The translations under genes were made by a program, and so were the position numbers. A stretch of 64,000 nt of DNA from assembly GCF_021729035.1 (NCBI RefSeq), contig NZ_JAJSAP010000005.1:248001-312000 (forward strand), written 5' to 3'. The stretch is from Microbulbifer sediminum. GTDB taxonomy: Bacteria; Pseudomonadota; Gammaproteobacteria; Pseudomonadales; Cellvibrionaceae. The notes beneath the pieces were generated by a model. It searched no databases, was not told where the DNA came from, and saw nothing but the letters and a program-made list of their open reading frames with translations. The stretch's first letter is position 1, and every line of letters begins with the position of its first letter. Positions 1 through 9,613 of this stretch are shown here, piece by piece.

Positions 1-218
1 TGCACCGGCTCCACGGCGGCTGCTGCTATTGCGGGGTACCGCGGCTGAGGGAGGCTACAGGCGCCCTACAGGAGCACCTGCGTCCGCTGCAGAATCGCAA
101 TGATGCGGATCTCGACGAACAGAAGGTGGAGGCGGTGGCGCAGGAGATACGCGCCCTACGGGAATGGGCTTCCGAGCAGGACCTGGACACACTGTTCGGC
201 CTCGCCGCCAGCGTCTGA
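1..218 (+). CDS. barA: BarA/GacS-type hybrid histidine kinase, C-terminal HPt fragment (5' truncated by window)
   Basis: The open frame is read from base 3 to a TGA at 216-218 and has no start inside the window. Its first visible residues are HRLHGGCCYCGVPRL. This matches the HPt-domain signature of BarA/GacS kinases (HKLHG..CY.GVPRL), in which the first His is the phosphorelay acceptor; here that His is encoded by bases 3-5. The remaining residues are a charged helix ending in LFGLAASV, as expected for the last helices of an HPt bundle. In the family, this inner-membrane kinase relays phosphate to UvrY/GacA to control small regulatory RNAs. It converges on recO with 28 bp between the stops. 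The assignment rests on about 70 residues only. Confidence 0.72.
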   Translation, partial: HRLHGGCCYCGVPRLREATGALQEHLRPLQNRNDADLDEQKVEAVAQEIRALREWASEQDLDTLFGLAASV

Positions 219-246
219 CCGCCATGGACACAGGCGTACCTGCGGT

Positions 247-996
247 TCAGCGATCACCGTAGACCTGGCGGAACAGCTCCCTGCTCTGCAGCGGTCGCGC
301 GCCCAGCAGCGGATGCAACAGAAGCCGGGTCAGCCGCTTGGCCACGGGCAGGATGCCCGGGTCAATCCCCTGCCCCCCAATGGCGCGCTCCAGGGCCAGC
401 AGCTCATTTCCAGCAAATTCGTCGGCGGACCGGGTGCCCCCCTGGCGAAACACCGGTACAAAGCCAAGTTCCGGCTCCAGTCGGTAAACCCCTGCTCCAC
501 TGACAGGTCCGCGACTGTGGGCACAGTAACCCAGCTGCGGGCACTGGCCCAGCTCCTGCAGCAACTGCAACTCGAAACGGCGCAACGGTGGCTCCAGCCC
601 AGCGGCACTGTCGCCATCCAGCTGCGCCAGCTCCTGCAACAGCGACTGGTAACAGGCAAATACCGCGTACTGGGCATCACCCTCCGCCAGCGTGCGCACC
701 AGCAACTCATTAGCGTAGAGTCCCGCGTACACGGCCCTGCCACGCAGCCACGTGGCGACGCCGGCGCTTTCCACCTGGCCGAGGGTTTTCAGGCTGCCGC
801 GCCCCATCAGCGACACCAACAGGGGCGCAAACGGCTGCAGGGCCTGCTGGCGACGCTGCTTGTCACGCCGCGCGCCACGGGCGACACAGCTGATACGGCC
901 CTCGTCCGGGGTCAGCAGTTCCAGGATCAGGCTGGTATCGCGGTAGGCCCGCGAGTGCAGGATGTAGGCCGGTTGCAGTGGTTGCCGATGGGACAT
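247..996 (-). CDS. recO: DNA repair protein RecO
   Basis: A 249-residue protein of normal length for RecO (about 240 in enterics). The N-terminal OB-fold begins with PAYILHSRAYRDTSLILELLT and continues GRISCVARGARR, the usual RecO opening. The middle has the helical segment LYANELLVRTLAEGD followed by FELQLLQELG, and the C-terminus is a short helical tail. RecO works with RecR to load RecA onto SSB-coated gaps in the RecFOR pathway. It is the last gene of the era side of the cluster and lies 207 bp after era. pdxJ, which often follows recO in relatives, is absent; a convergent kinase gene is there instead. Confidence 0.93.
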   Translation of the reverse strand: MSHRQPLQPAYILHSRAYRDTSLILELLTPDEGRISCVARGARRDKQRRQQALQPFAPLLVSLMGRGSLKTLGQVESAGVATWLRGRAVYAGLYANELLVRTLAEGDAQYAVFACYQSLLQELAQLDGDSAAGLEPPLRRFELQLLQELGQCPQLGYCAHSRGPVSGAGVYRLEPELGFVPVFRQGGTRSADEFAGNELLALERAIGGQGIDPGILPVAKRLTRLLLHPLLGARPLQSRELFRQVYGDR

Positions 997-1203
997 GAGT
1001 GTTTCTGTCGTCAGTGGAAGGCCTTCCCCGTCTATCTCCCCGGGGAACGTGGTCGTTATTTTCCGGCGGTTTCATCCCGGGGTGGCCGCCTGTCTGATAC
1101 ATTGGAGCAACCGGGAGGCCCGGCCATAGCACATCCCCTGGTGCCCCGGGGTTCCGGCGCCCTTCCCTCCGGAGACCACCACAGGCTGCCTGGGCTCAGG
1201 GCT

Positions 1204-2115
1204 TCAGTCGTCGCGGTAGCCCAGGCTGCGCAGGGCGCGCTCGTCATCGGACCAGCCGGACTTCACCTTGACCCAGAGGTTCAGCATCACCTTGCTGTCG
1301 AACAGGCGCTCCATATCCTGGCGCGCCTGGCTGCCGATCTGCTTGATCCGCTCCCCCTTGTTGCCGATCAGGATACGCTTCTGGCCACTGCGCTCCACCA
1401 GGATAGCGGCGCTGATATGCAGGACACTGCCTTCCTGGGCAAACTCCTCCACCTCGACAGTAACCTGGTAGGGGATTTCCGCTCCCAGCTGGCGCATCAC
1501 TTTCTCCCGCACGATCTCGGCGGCCAGGAAACGCGAGCTGCGGTCGGTGATCTGCTCTTCGGGGAAATAGTGCTCACCCTCGGGCAGGTGCCGCACAATC
1601 ACTTCCTCTAAAGCGTCCAGGTTGACTCCGCGCAGGGCGGAGATGGGGACAATCTCGGCCTGCGGGTGCTGCTCTGCCAGTGCCTGCAGTTGCGGCAGCA
1701 ACTCCCCCTTGTCGTCCAGCTGGTCGACTTTGTTCACCGCAATTACCAGCGGGCTCTTGAGGCCACGCAGCTTGTCCGCCACCAGCTGGTCACCTTCGGT
1801 CCAGCGGGACCGCTCAACCACAAATACCACCACATCCACATCGCGGGCCGCACTGCTGGCCGCGCGGTTCATATAGCGGTTGATAGCCTTGTCCGCCTCC
1901 CCATGCAAGCCGGGAGTGTCGACAAATATGATCTGGTTTTCGCCTTCGGTCTTGATGCCGAGCATATTGTGGCGGGTGGTCTGGGGCTTGCGCGAGGTAA
2001 TGGCCAGCTTCTGTCCCAGCATATGGTTCAGCAAGGTGGACTTGCCCACATTGGGGCGGCCGACAATCGCCACATAGCCACAACGGCGGGCCGGTTGCTG
2101 GTTAGATTCGCTCAA
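1204..2115 (-). CDS. era: GTPase Era
   Basis: Era is a GTPase that binds the 3' end of 16S rRNA during 30S maturation. With the start chosen here the protein has 303 residues. The P-loop GRPNVGKST is at about 19-27, DTPG at 66-69 and NKVD at 128-131. The C-terminal KH domain carries [13 protein letters not shown]. The start is a TTG at 2113-2115, because a GGAGG Shine-Dalgarno at 2122-2126 sits 6 nt upstream of it. A GTG at 2139 in the same frame would add 8 residues but has no such site. Era follows rnc in the same direction with a gap of about 156 bp, the conserved rnc-era pairing. Confidence 0.95.
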   Translation of the reverse strand: MSESNQQPARRCGYVAIVGRPNVGKSTLLNHMLGQKLAITSRKPQTTRHNMLGIKTEGENQIIFVDTPGLHGEADKAINRYMNRAASSAARDVDVVVFVVERSRWTEGDQLVADKLRGLKSPLVIAVNKVDQLDDKGELLPQLQALAEQHPQAEIVPISALRGVNLDALEEVIVRHLPEGEHYFPEEQITDRSSRFLAAEIVREKVMRQLGAEIPYQVTVEVEEFAQEGSVLHISAAILVERSGQKRILIGNKGERIKQIGSQARQDMERLFDSKVMLNLWVKVKSGWSDDERALRSLGYRDD

Positions 2116-2271
2116 GGAAAACCTCCGGGTGTGGTACACGCCTCATTGCGAGTCCCACTTGATTGTAGGGTGTTTCGGGTAATCGGGGTGCGCAATGTCC
2201 AGCGCCGGGACCGTCTGCACCGGGCCCGGGCGCAGGGAGACAGCCGGCCTTGACAGGAAGCTGCGGATACC

Positions 2272-2961
2272 TCAGTTTCCCTGACCGCTTTCGGTCAGGC
2301 ACCGGAAGGCCTCTTCGGCCGCTGCTTTCTCCGCTGCCCGGCGACTGCCCGCCTCGGCCCTTACCGGTTTTGCCAGCCCCTTGACCCGGCACTCTACCAC
2401 GAATCTCTGCGCGTGCTCGGCGCCGGCCACGTCCACCACACGATACTCGGGCAATGGACGCTGGCGCGCCTGCAGCCATTCCTGCAGGCGGGTCTTGGGG
2501 TCCTTGGCTGTTTCCAGGGAGAGCCCCTGCAACCGCGTGGCATACCAGTCGAGCAACCGCGCGCGCGCCGTTTCCAGGCCAGCATCGAGGTAGATGGCGC
2601 CGATCAGAGCCTCGACCGCATCGGCCAGGATCGAGGCACGCCGGTGACCGCCGCTTTTCATCTCGCCCTCTCCCAGGCGCAGGCAGTCACCCAGCTCCAT
2701 TTCCCTTGCCAGTTCCGCCAGCGTCTCGCCACTGACCAGTTGTGCACGCAGGCGCGTCAGCTGACCCTCACGGCCCGCGGGAAACTGGTCGAACAGAGCA
2801 GCACCGATGGTAAAGCCGAGGATGGAATCCCCCAGGAACTCGAGCCGCTCATTGTTGCGGCTGCCATGGGAACGGTGGGTCAACGCCAGCTCGAGCAGGT
2901 CCTGGCGTTCGAAGGTGTGGCCCAGCCGGCGGCACAGGCGCTCGAGTGCAATGTCAGTCAC
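2272..2961 (-). CDS. rnc: Ribonuclease III
   Basis: A 229-residue double-strand-specific endoribonuclease that processes rRNA precursors and structured mRNAs. The catalytic signature [10 protein letters not shown] lies at about residues 37-46, and the second acidic cluster is in [15 protein letters not shown]. The C-terminal dsRNA-binding domain runs from [11 protein letters not shown] to the end with the conserved [14 protein letters not shown]. The start is GTG and overlaps the stop of the upstream DUF4845 gene by 8 bp, so the two are translationally coupled. The order lepB-DUF4845-rnc-era is typical of pseudomonad-like gammaproteobacteria. Confidence 0.96.
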   Translation of the reverse strand: MTDIALERLCRRLGHTFERQDLLELALTHRSHGSRNNERLEFLGDSILGFTIGAALFDQFPAGREGQLTRLRAQLVSGETLAELAREMELGDCLRLGEGEMKSGGHRRASILADAVEALIGAIYLDAGLETARARLLDWYATRLQGLSLETAKDPKTRLQEWLQARQRPLPEYRVVDVAGAEHAQRFVVECRVKGLAKPVRAEAGSRRAAEKAAAEEAFRCLTESGQGN

Positions 2962-3394
2962 GTTGGCGGAATTGCTCCAAGTCTACCAGTGGCTCGCAGC
3001 ACAACTCCGCCTTGGCAGTGTTCAGCTGCTTGTTGAAACGCATGACCACGTCGACATTGTAAAGAAGGGGCTGGCGCACCTCGTAGTCGACACTGACCAG
3101 CATGCTGTCTGCGCCGCGGATGATCTTGACCGACTCGGTCGGCTGACCACGGACATTGTTGATCAGGAAGAACTTGTCGAGCTCTTTCTTGATCTCGGAA
3201 CGCGTCATATCGCGCAGGTTGTCCTGCTCGGCCAGTTTTTTCAGACCCTGGCTGACGTAGTAGGCATCGATGTAGCCCGGGCCCATCTTGGACACACAGG
3301 TCAGGACAAAGCCCAGTCCGGCTACAATCAACATGATGCCCCAGTAACTCATGCCCCGCTGGCGCTGCAGTGAAGTTCTGAATTGCCCACCCAT
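2954..3394 (-). CDS. DUF4845 family membrane protein
   Basis: A 146-residue protein with a single N-terminal membrane segment (about residues 15-35, [19 protein letters not shown]) followed by a periplasmic-type alpha/beta domain. The Met-rich, Gly-rich start QRGMSYWG and the spot between lepB and rnc match the DUF4845 family. No enzymatic motif is visible and the function is unknown. The gene lies 50 bp after lepB and overlaps rnc by 8 bp, so it is surely co-transcribed with both. The start at 3394 has a GGAT-type ribosome site just upstream. Confidence 0.85.
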   Translation of the reverse strand: MGGQFRTSLQRQRGMSYWGIMLIVAGLGFVLTCVSKMGPGYIDAYYVSQGLKKLAEQDNLRDMTRSEIKKELDKFFLINNVRGQPTESVKIIRGADSMLVSVDYEVRQPLLYNVDVVMRFNKQLNTAKAELCCEPLVDLEQFRQRD

Positions 3395-3444
3395 AAAGCT
3401 ATCCTCTGTTTTTATTTTCGATGCTCAAAGCAAATCGATGGCTG

Positions 3445-4263
3445 TCAATCGATGGTGCCCACCCGCTTGAAGCTGGGTATGCTCAGCAGGCTGTCCCAGT
3501 GCATCCAGATGGCAAACGCCTTGCCGACAATATCCCGCTCGGGCACGAAACCCCACTCGCGGCTGTCCAGGCTATTATCGCGGTTATCCCCCATCATGAA
3601 ATAGTGTCCTTCCGGTACCACAACTTCGGGGATATTCGCAAAGCGGCTGGGAGAAACGCTTTTGGCCATGAGGTGGCGGCGGCCATAGATTTCCTCCCAC
3701 AGCACCTCCATCTGCGGGTTGGCCGGCGGTATCGCCTGGATAAGCTCCTGCGGCGCCCGCTCACCATTGATATACAGCACATTGTTCTTGAGCTGGATCC
3801 GGTCCCCCGGCAGGCCGATTACACGCTTGATAAAGTAGGTCTCATTCATGTGTGGCGGGAAGAACACCATCACATCGCCGCGCTGTGGCTCACCGATATC
3901 CACCACCTTGGTCCGGGAAACCGGCAGGCGCAGTCCGTAGGCGTATTTGTTCACCAGGATGAAATCCCCCACCTGCAGGGTGGGAACCATCGAGGCGGAG
4001 GGTATCTGGAAGGGCTCGACGATAAACGAGCGCAGTACAAACACCAGGGCCAGCACCGGGAAGAATGACTTGGCATATTCCACCAGCACCGGCTCACGCA
4101 CCGGGCCACCAGACATCTGCCCGCCAGGCTCCGCCGGTGTGGAATCGACACCGGCCGCCGCCAGCTCACGCCGGCGACGGGCGAAAAACAGGCTGTCCAC
4201 CAGCCAGATCAGGCCACTGCCCACCACCAGCCACAACAGGATCAGGGGAAAATTGATATCCAT
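3445..4263 (-). CDS. lepB: Signal peptidase I
   Basis: A 272-residue inner-membrane serine peptidase that removes signal peptides from exported proteins. Two N-terminal membrane segments lie at about 5-27 and 63-82. The catalytic Ser is S91 in PSASMVPTL and the general-base Lys is K146 in IKRVIGLPGD. The family box GDNRDNSLDSR follows near the C-terminal third. The ATG at 4263 lies about 80 bp after lepA, keeping the conserved lepA-lepB order. Nothing essential is missing. Confidence 0.96.
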   Translation of the reverse strand: MDINFPLILLWLVVGSGLIWLVDSLFFARRRRELAAAGVDSTPAEPGGQMSGGPVREPVLVEYAKSFFPVLALVFVLRSFIVEPFQIPSASMVPTLQVGDFILVNKYAYGLRLPVSRTKVVDIGEPQRGDVMVFFPPHMNETYFIKRVIGLPGDRIQLKNNVLYINGERAPQELIQAIPPANPQMEVLWEEIYGRRHLMAKSVSPSRFANIPEVVVPEGHYFMMGDNRDNSLDSREWGFVPERDIVGKAFAIWMHWDSLLSIPSFKRVGTID

Positions 4264-4343
4264 ATTGTTCTCAGAAATCTATACCAACGCGATCAATAGT
4301 CCGTGTGGCCATGCCGGGCAGGTCCCGCCTAAACCACGGCCAC

Positions 4344-6149
4344 TCACTGATCCACTTTCAACACCGCCAGGAAAGCCTCCTGCGGCACCTCAACACGCCC
4401 GAGCTGTTTCATCCGGCGTTTACCCGCCTTCTGTTTCTCCAGCAGCTTCTTCTTGCGCGACACGTCGCCGCCGTAACACTTGGCGGTAACATTCTTGCGC
4501 AGTGCCTTGACCGTGGTCCGGGCAACAATCTGGCCGCCGATCGCGGCCTGGATCGCCACGTCGAACATCTGTCGCGGGATCAACTCTTTCATTTTTTCTG
4601 CCATCGCGCGCCCTTTCTGCTGCGCGGTATCCCGGTGCACAATCAGCGCCAGGGCATCGACCCGGTCGCCGTTGATCAGGATATCCAGCCGCACCAGTTT
4701 TGCCGGGTCAAAACGCACAAAACTGTAATCCAGGGAGGCAAACCCCCGGCTCACCGATTTCAGCCGGTCGAAGAAATCCATCACCACTTCGCTCATCGGC
4801 AATTCGTAGCGCAGGGAAACCTGGCTGCCGACATACTGCATATCCTTCTGGATACCGCGCTTCTCGACGCACAGGGTGATGACGTTGCCCAGGTGCTCCT
4901 GCGGCACCAGGATATTGGCCTCGACGATAGGCTCGCGCATTTCTTCGATGTTGCCCACTTCCGGCAGCCGCGACGGGTTATCCACGGTGATTACCTCACC
5001 GTCGGTCAACTCCACCTCATAGACCACCGTGGGCGCGGTGGTGATCAGATCCAGGTCGTACTCGCGCTCGAGGCGCTCCTGGATGATCTCCATATGCAGC
5101 ATGCCGAGGAAACCGCAACGGAAACCGAAGCCGAGGGCATCCGAGGTCTCCGGCTCGTAGAACAGGGAGGCATCGTTCAGCGACAGCTTGTCCAGAGCAT
5201 CGCGGAAAGCTTCATAGTCATCGGAGCTGACGGGGAACAGGCCGGCGTAGACCTGCGGCTTCACTTTCTGGAAGCCGGGCAGCATATCCACCCCATCGGC
5301 TTCCTTGGCGTGGGTAAGGGTATCGCCCACGGGCGCGCCGTGGATATCCTTGATACCGGCAACCACGAAGCCCACTTCCCCGGCACGCAACACACCGGTC
5401 TCCTTGCGCTTGGGGGTAAAGATGCCCACGCTGTCGACCACGTGAGCGCGGCCGATGGACTTGGTGACGATCTTCTCCTTGGTTTTCAGCGTCCCCTGCA
5501 CCACCCGCACCAGGGAGACCACCCCCAGATAGGCATCGAACCAGGAGTCGATGATCAGTGCCTGGAGGGGGCCGTCCACGTTGCCTTCCGGTGGCGGGAC
5601 CAGCCGCACCAGATCCTCCAGCACATCTTCCACGCCCAGGCCGGACTTGGCACTGCAGCGGGTGGCATCGGTGGCATCGATGCCGATGATATCCTCGATT
5701 TCTTCCGCCACCTTGTCCGGATCCGCCTGGGGCAGGTCCATCTTGTTCAGTACCGGAATCACTTCCAGCCCCTGCTCGATAGCGGTGTAGCAGTTGGCCA
5801 CCGACTGGGCCTCTACCCCCTGGGCCGCATCCACTACCAGCAGCGCGCCCTCACAGGCAGCCAGCGACCGGGATACCTCATAGGAGAAGTCCACGTGGCC
5901 GGGCGTATCGATGAAGTTGAGCTGGTAGGTCTTGCCGTCGCGCGCCGTGTAATCGAGGGTCACGCTCTGGGCCTTGATGGTGATACCGCGCTCCCGCTCC
6001 AGGTCCATGCTGTCGAGCACCTGTTGCGCCATCTCCCGGTCACTAAGCCCCCCACAGACCTGGATAAAGCGGTCTGCCAGGGTGGATTTGCCATGGTCGA
6101 TGTGCGCAATGATGGAGAAATTGCGGATATGGGAGAGATCTGTTGCCAC
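4344..6149 (-). CDS. lepA: Elongation factor 4 (LepA)
   Basis: A 601-residue translational GTPase, the usual length for EF4. The G1 motif [10 protein letters not shown] is near residue 15, followed by [10 protein letters not shown] (G2), DTPGHVDF (G3) and NKMDLP (G4). The LepA-specific C-terminal domain contains GFRCGFLG and ends with [16 protein letters not shown]. In the family it acts on stalled or back-translocating ribosomes. The gene follows mucD by about 155 bp. That spacer holds an imperfect GC-rich inverted repeat but no T-tract, so read-through from mucD is plausible. Confidence 0.97.
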   Translation of the reverse strand: MATDLSHIRNFSIIAHIDHGKSTLADRFIQVCGGLSDREMAQQVLDSMDLERERGITIKAQSVTLDYTARDGKTYQLNFIDTPGHVDFSYEVSRSLAACEGALLVVDAAQGVEAQSVANCYTAIEQGLEVIPVLNKMDLPQADPDKVAEEIEDIIGIDATDATRCSAKSGLGVEDVLEDLVRLVPPPEGNVDGPLQALIIDSWFDAYLGVVSLVRVVQGTLKTKEKIVTKSIGRAHVVDSVGIFTPKRKETGVLRAGEVGFVVAGIKDIHGAPVGDTLTHAKEADGVDMLPGFQKVKPQVYAGLFPVSSDDYEAFRDALDKLSLNDASLFYEPETSDALGFGFRCGFLGMLHMEIIQERLEREYDLDLITTAPTVVYEVELTDGEVITVDNPSRLPEVGNIEEMREPIVEANILVPQEHLGNVITLCVEKRGIQKDMQYVGSQVSLRYELPMSEVVMDFFDRLKSVSRGFASLDYSFVRFDPAKLVRLDILINGDRVDALALIVHRDTAQQKGRAMAEKMKELIPRQMFDVAIQAAIGGQIVARTTVKALRKNVTAKCYGGDVSRKKKLLEKQKAGKRRMKQLGRVEVPQEAFLAVLKVDQ

Positions 6150-6305
6150 TGCGGATTAGAAACCCTTTGAAAATCAGAATGTTAACTGGCGACCCCGCCA
6201 GAGAGATGGCGCAAGTCTACCAGATGGCAGTGGCCACTGGGCAGTGCTATTCACACCGGAGGGTGCCGGGACCGGCGGGATACCGGCCCCGGGGATCCCT
6301 GAGGA

Positions 6306-7706
6306 TCAGTTTTCCTCGATCTGGATGGTGCGGAACGTCGGCTGGCCGCCGCGGAAGAAGCGGATCGGCAGCAGTTCGCCGCCCGGCAGCCCCTTGACCA
6401 CCCGACGGTAGTCATCGAGATCATTGACTTCATCGAAGCCCAGCTGGGCGATGATATCACCGCTGCGCAGGCCCGCCTTGGCACCGGCCTTGCCCGGCAC
6501 GACTTCTTTCACCAGCACCCCGGATTCAACCCCCAGGCGCTGTTTCAGCGCATCTGGAATCTCATCCACCATCAGGCCCAGGCGGCCACCGGCATCGGTA
6601 CTGGGGCTGACCGAGGCCTGCTGGCGCTGGTCATCGTCCCCCTCGAGGGCACCGACCACCACGTCCAGGCGCTTGACCTTGCCCTTGCGCATCAGCTCAA
6701 CCTGGACTTCAGAACCCGGTCGCGTCTGTCCAACCACGTGCGGCAGGTCACCGGACACATCGATGCGCTCGCCATCGAAGTGGGTAATGATGTCACCCGC
6801 CATGATGCCGGCCTCGGCGGCCGGCGCGCCGGCTTCCACCTGTGCCACCAGGGCGCCACTGGGGCGTCGCAGGCCCATGGCCTGGGCCATGTTGCGGTCC
6901 ACGTCCTGGATACCCACACCCAGCCAGCCGCGGTCCACGCGACCCTTCTCCTTCAGTTGCGCCACCACATCGCGGGCCAGGTCGGCCGGAATCGCAAACG
7001 ACAGGCCAATCGAGCCACCACTGCGGGTATAGATCTGCGAGTTGATACCCACCACTTCACCCTTCAGGTTGAACAGCGGGCCACCGGAGTTACCCGGGTT
7101 GATAGCCACATCGGTCTGGATAAAGGGCACGTAGTTCTCGCGGCTCTCGTTCGGAATACTGCGACCCATGGCGCTGACGATACCGGCGCTGGCCGAGTAG
7201 TCGAGGCCGAACGGCGAGCCGATGGCAACCACCCACTCACCCACTTCCAGCTCTTCAGACTCACCCCAGCTGATTGCCGGCAGGTCGCTGGCGTCCACTT
7301 TCAGCAGCGCCAGGTCCGAACTCGGGTCGGTGCCGATCACCTGGGCCTCGAACTCGCGGCGGTCCGTGAGGGTCACCAGTACCTGGTCGGCCCCGTCGAC
7401 CACGTGGTTATTGGTGACCACATAGCCGTCCTCGGAGATGATGAAGCCGGAGCCCATGCTCGCAACCGGGCGCTGCTCCCGGCGGCGCGGCTCCAGCAGG
7501 TGGCGGAAGATATCCGGGATGTCCTGCCGGTACTGCGGCGGGACCGCGCGACTGGCGGCCCGGGTCCGTTCCATAGTGTTGATTTTCACCACCGCCGGGG
7601 AGTTTTTCTCGATCAGGTCGGTCAGATCCGGCAGGCCGCGCGCGCAGGCCGCTGTCGAAATCATCAGACTGAGAATCAAAAGGAACTGCGTACAGCGTCT
7701 AACCAT
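6306..7706 (-). CDS. mucD: DegP/MucD-type periplasmic serine endoprotease
   Basis: A 466-residue HtrA-family protease with a cleavable signal peptide (VRRCTQFLLILSLMISTAACA). The catalytic triad is H101 (TNNHVVDG), D131 (SSDLALLK) and S207 (NPGNSGGP). Two PDZ domains follow at about 250-340 and 375-460. The start is the ATG at 7706, preceded by an AGGGG ribosome site; the frame stays open for 15 more codons but those do not look like a signal peptide. In the algU cluster MucD degrades misfolded envelope proteins and dampens the sigma-E response. A sigma-E-like promoter lies about 130 bp upstream (separate entry). Confidence 0.95.
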   Translation of the reverse strand: MVRRCTQFLLILSLMISTAACARGLPDLTDLIEKNSPAVVKINTMERTRAASRAVPPQYRQDIPDIFRHLLEPRRREQRPVASMGSGFIISEDGYVVTNNHVVDGADQVLVTLTDRREFEAQVIGTDPSSDLALLKVDASDLPAISWGESEELEVGEWVVAIGSPFGLDYSASAGIVSAMGRSIPNESRENYVPFIQTDVAINPGNSGGPLFNLKGEVVGINSQIYTRSGGSIGLSFAIPADLARDVVAQLKEKGRVDRGWLGVGIQDVDRNMAQAMGLRRPSGALVAQVEAGAPAAEAGIMAGDIITHFDGERIDVSGDLPHVVGQTRPGSEVQVELMRKGKVKRLDVVVGALEGDDDQRQQASVSPSTDAGGRLGLMVDEIPDALKQRLGVESGVLVKEVVPGKAGAKAGLRSGDIIAQLGFDEVNDLDDYRRVVKGLPGGELLPIRFFRGGQPTFRTIQIEEN

Positions 7707-7834
7707 CGGTTTGTTACCCCTAGTTATCCCTTCTAATATGTATGAAAACAATGACTGTGTGTCCGTCCCGGGTACCGCCCAAGCCCCTAGATAGGGTCAC
7801 AGGGGGCGGTATTCAACAGGTCTGACTTACAGTG

Positions 7835-7861
7835 TTAGTGGCAACCGAACGGCGAAAGTTC
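7835..7861 (-). promoter_or_regulatory. Sigma-E (AlgU)-like promoter of mucD
   Basis: On the minus strand GAACTT (7861-7856) is followed after 16 nt by ACTAA (7839-7835). This is close to the extracytoplasmic sigma-E pattern GAACTT-N16-TCTGA/TCTAA. The predicted transcript would start about 120 nt before mucD. degP is a known sigma-E target in enterics, which supports the call; the -10 is one base off. Confidence 0.45.
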
Positions 7862-7889
7862 TGGCGCCGACTGTAAATCAGTGTAAAGA

Positions 7890-8597
7890 ATGATCAATTT
7901 ACGTCCCCGCACCGAGCGCGGCAAGTTCGACCACCCCTACCAGACCTACGGCAAGTCGCACCTGGGCAGCCCCCTGCTGTACTTCCCGGCCCAGGCCAAC
8001 GGCGGGGACAACCGGCCCGGTATTGTGATGGCGGGCACCCACGGAGACGAGGTGGCGGCAGTCGTGGCCCTGTCCTGCGCCCTGCGGGCCGTCCCCGCAG
8101 AGGCCCTCCGCCATCACGTATTGCTCGCCGTGAACCCCGATGGCTGCCAGCTCGGCCAGCGCTGCAATGCCCGGGGGGTGGACCTGAACCGCAACTTCGC
8201 CACCAGCAACTGGCAGGCAGAGGATACCGTCTACCGCTGGAACAGTGCAGCAGAGGAGCGCGATGTCATCCTCAGCACCGGCAGCAGTGGTGGTTCAGAG
8301 CCGGAGACCCGCGCGCTGTGCGAGCTGATCGAGCAGCTGCAGCCGGCCTGGATAGTGACCATTCACGAACCCCTGGCCTGTGTCGAAGACCCGGCCTCGA
8401 GCCCGCTGGGACAGTGGCTGGCCAGCGCCCTGCACCTGCCACTGGTGAATGATGTGGGCTACCTGACCCCCGGGTCATTCGGCACCTGGTGCGCGGAGCG
8501 GGACCTGCCCTGCATCACCGTCGAGCTCCCGCCAGTCTCTGCCGATGCGGCCAGCGAGGACTATCTTCAGGCCCTGATCGATCTGATTACCCGCTGA
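7890..8597 (+). CDS. mpaA: Murein peptide amidase MpaA (M14-like zinc carboxypeptidase)
   Basis: A 235-residue cytoplasmic protein similar to MpaA, which cleaves the gamma-D-Glu-meso-diaminopimelate bond of recycled murein tripeptides. Zinc ligands are visible as HGDE (about residues 50-53) and the His of VTIHEPL. The substrate-binding signature NPDG...RGVDLNRNF is intact, and the catalytic Glu is in CITVELPP. It lacks a signal peptide, as expected for recycling in the cytoplasm. It is divergent from mucD and converges on the dipeptide epimerase gene with only 8 bp between the stops. In E. coli mpaA is also next to this epimerase gene (ycjG). Confidence 0.85.
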   Translation: MINLRPRTERGKFDHPYQTYGKSHLGSPLLYFPAQANGGDNRPGIVMAGTHGDEVAAVVALSCALRAVPAEALRHHVLLAVNPDGCQLGQRCNARGVDLNRNFATSNWQAEDTVYRWNSAAEERDVILSTGSSGGSEPETRALCELIEQLQPAWIVTIHEPLACVEDPASSPLGQWLASALHLPLVNDVGYLTPGSFGTWCAERDLPCITVELPPVSADAASEDYLQALIDLITR

Positions 8598-8605
8598 GTC
8601 CCGAG

Positions 8606-9550
8606 CTACCAGAAGACCCGCCCGGCTTCGAAGCGCAGTGGCGGCTGCACGTCCTGCGCCAGCCAGGTGGGCCCATCCAGGTCCCGCAAACGCACCTGCT
8701 CTCCCAGTGCCCAGGCAGCGCGGATCGCCCTGGAGGTGCACAACATGCAGCCGAGCATCAGTTCGAACCCCTGCTCCCGGGCCTCGTTCGCCAGCGCCAG
8801 GGCCTCGGTAATGCCGCCGGTCTTGTCCAGCTTGATATTGACCATGTCGTAGAGCCCCCGCAGCCGTGGCAGGTCCTCCCGCGTATGGCAGCTCTCATCG
8901 GCGCATATCGGCAGCGGGTGCGGGAAGGAGGCGAGGAAACCGTCATCATCGGCCGGAAGCGGCTGCTCCAGCATGGTCACTCCCAGGCCGGCGAGCATTT
9001 TGCAGCGTCCAGCCAGGGTCTCGCGCTGCCATGACTCATTGGCATCAATCACCAGCCGGGTATCCGGTGCCGCCGCCCGCACTGCCCTCACCCGGGCCCC
9101 AACACCGCTGTCATCCAGTTTCAGCTTGAGGGTTTCCACCCCCCGGGCCGCATTCTCTGCCGCGGCAGCGGCCATGGCCTCGGGGGAATCGATGACCAGC
9201 GTCTGCACCGTCGCCAGCGACTCCGGCCCCGGCCGGCCGGACCGGTCGCGGCGTCGCTCGAGATCCATCAGGGCGCAATCCAGCGCGTTGCGGGCGGCGC
9301 CGGCGGGCATCCGGGACTGCAGGGCAATACGGTCCAGCCCGTTTTCCACCGCCGGCAGTACTGACCGCAACTGCTCGAGCACCGACTCGACGCTCTCCCC
9401 GTAACGGGGATAGGGCGTGCACTCACCAACCCCGGCGAGCCCATCAGCCGATACCTCTACCACCACCACCTCCGCTTCGGTACGCGTACCGCGGGAGATC
9501 ACAAAAGATGTGCGCAGGGGCCAGCGCTCTGCATAGCAACGGGCACGCAT
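8606..9550 (-). CDS. ycjG: L-Ala-D/L-Glu (dipeptide) epimerase, enolase superfamily
   Basis: A 314-residue member of the muconate-lactonizing subgroup of the enolase superfamily. The capping domain begins with RTSFVISRGTRTEAEVVVVE. The barrel shows the KxK acid/base pair (LKLKLDD), metal ligands in DANES, EQPLP and CADES, and the opposing Lys in NIKLDKTGG, a dipeptide-epimerase hallmark. The family interconverts L-Ala-D-Glu and L-Ala-L-Glu so that murein dipeptides can be broken down. Its neighbour mpaA feeds the same pathway. The gene lies between rseC and mucD, which are contiguous in Pseudomonas. Confidence 0.88.
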   Translation of the reverse strand: MRARCYAERWPLRTSFVISRGTRTEAEVVVVEVSADGLAGVGECTPYPRYGESVESVLEQLRSVLPAVENGLDRIALQSRMPAGAARNALDCALMDLERRRDRSGRPGPESLATVQTLVIDSPEAMAAAAAENAARGVETLKLKLDDSGVGARVRAVRAAAPDTRLVIDANESWQRETLAGRCKMLAGLGVTMLEQPLPADDDGFLASFPHPLPICADESCHTREDLPRLRGLYDMVNIKLDKTGGITEALALANEAREQGFELMLGCMLCTSRAIRAAWALGEQVRLRDLDGPTWLAQDVQPPLRFEAGRVFW

Positions 9551-9613
9551 AGGGACTTCCCCGAAACCTCGGACAGCTAAGAGTTTAGTTCGGGGACAGG
9601 GCGGGGGGGGGGA

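Noticed and set aside
100-1611. 503-codon plus-strand frame across recO and era
   Set aside because: It crosses two well-supported minus-strand genes and has no recognisable motif or ribosome site.
4305-6170. 621-codon plus-strand frame antisense to lepA
   Set aside because: It mirrors lepA, whose motifs are complete; the antisense frame is His/Gln-rich, a product of codon bias in GC-rich coding DNA, with no domain.
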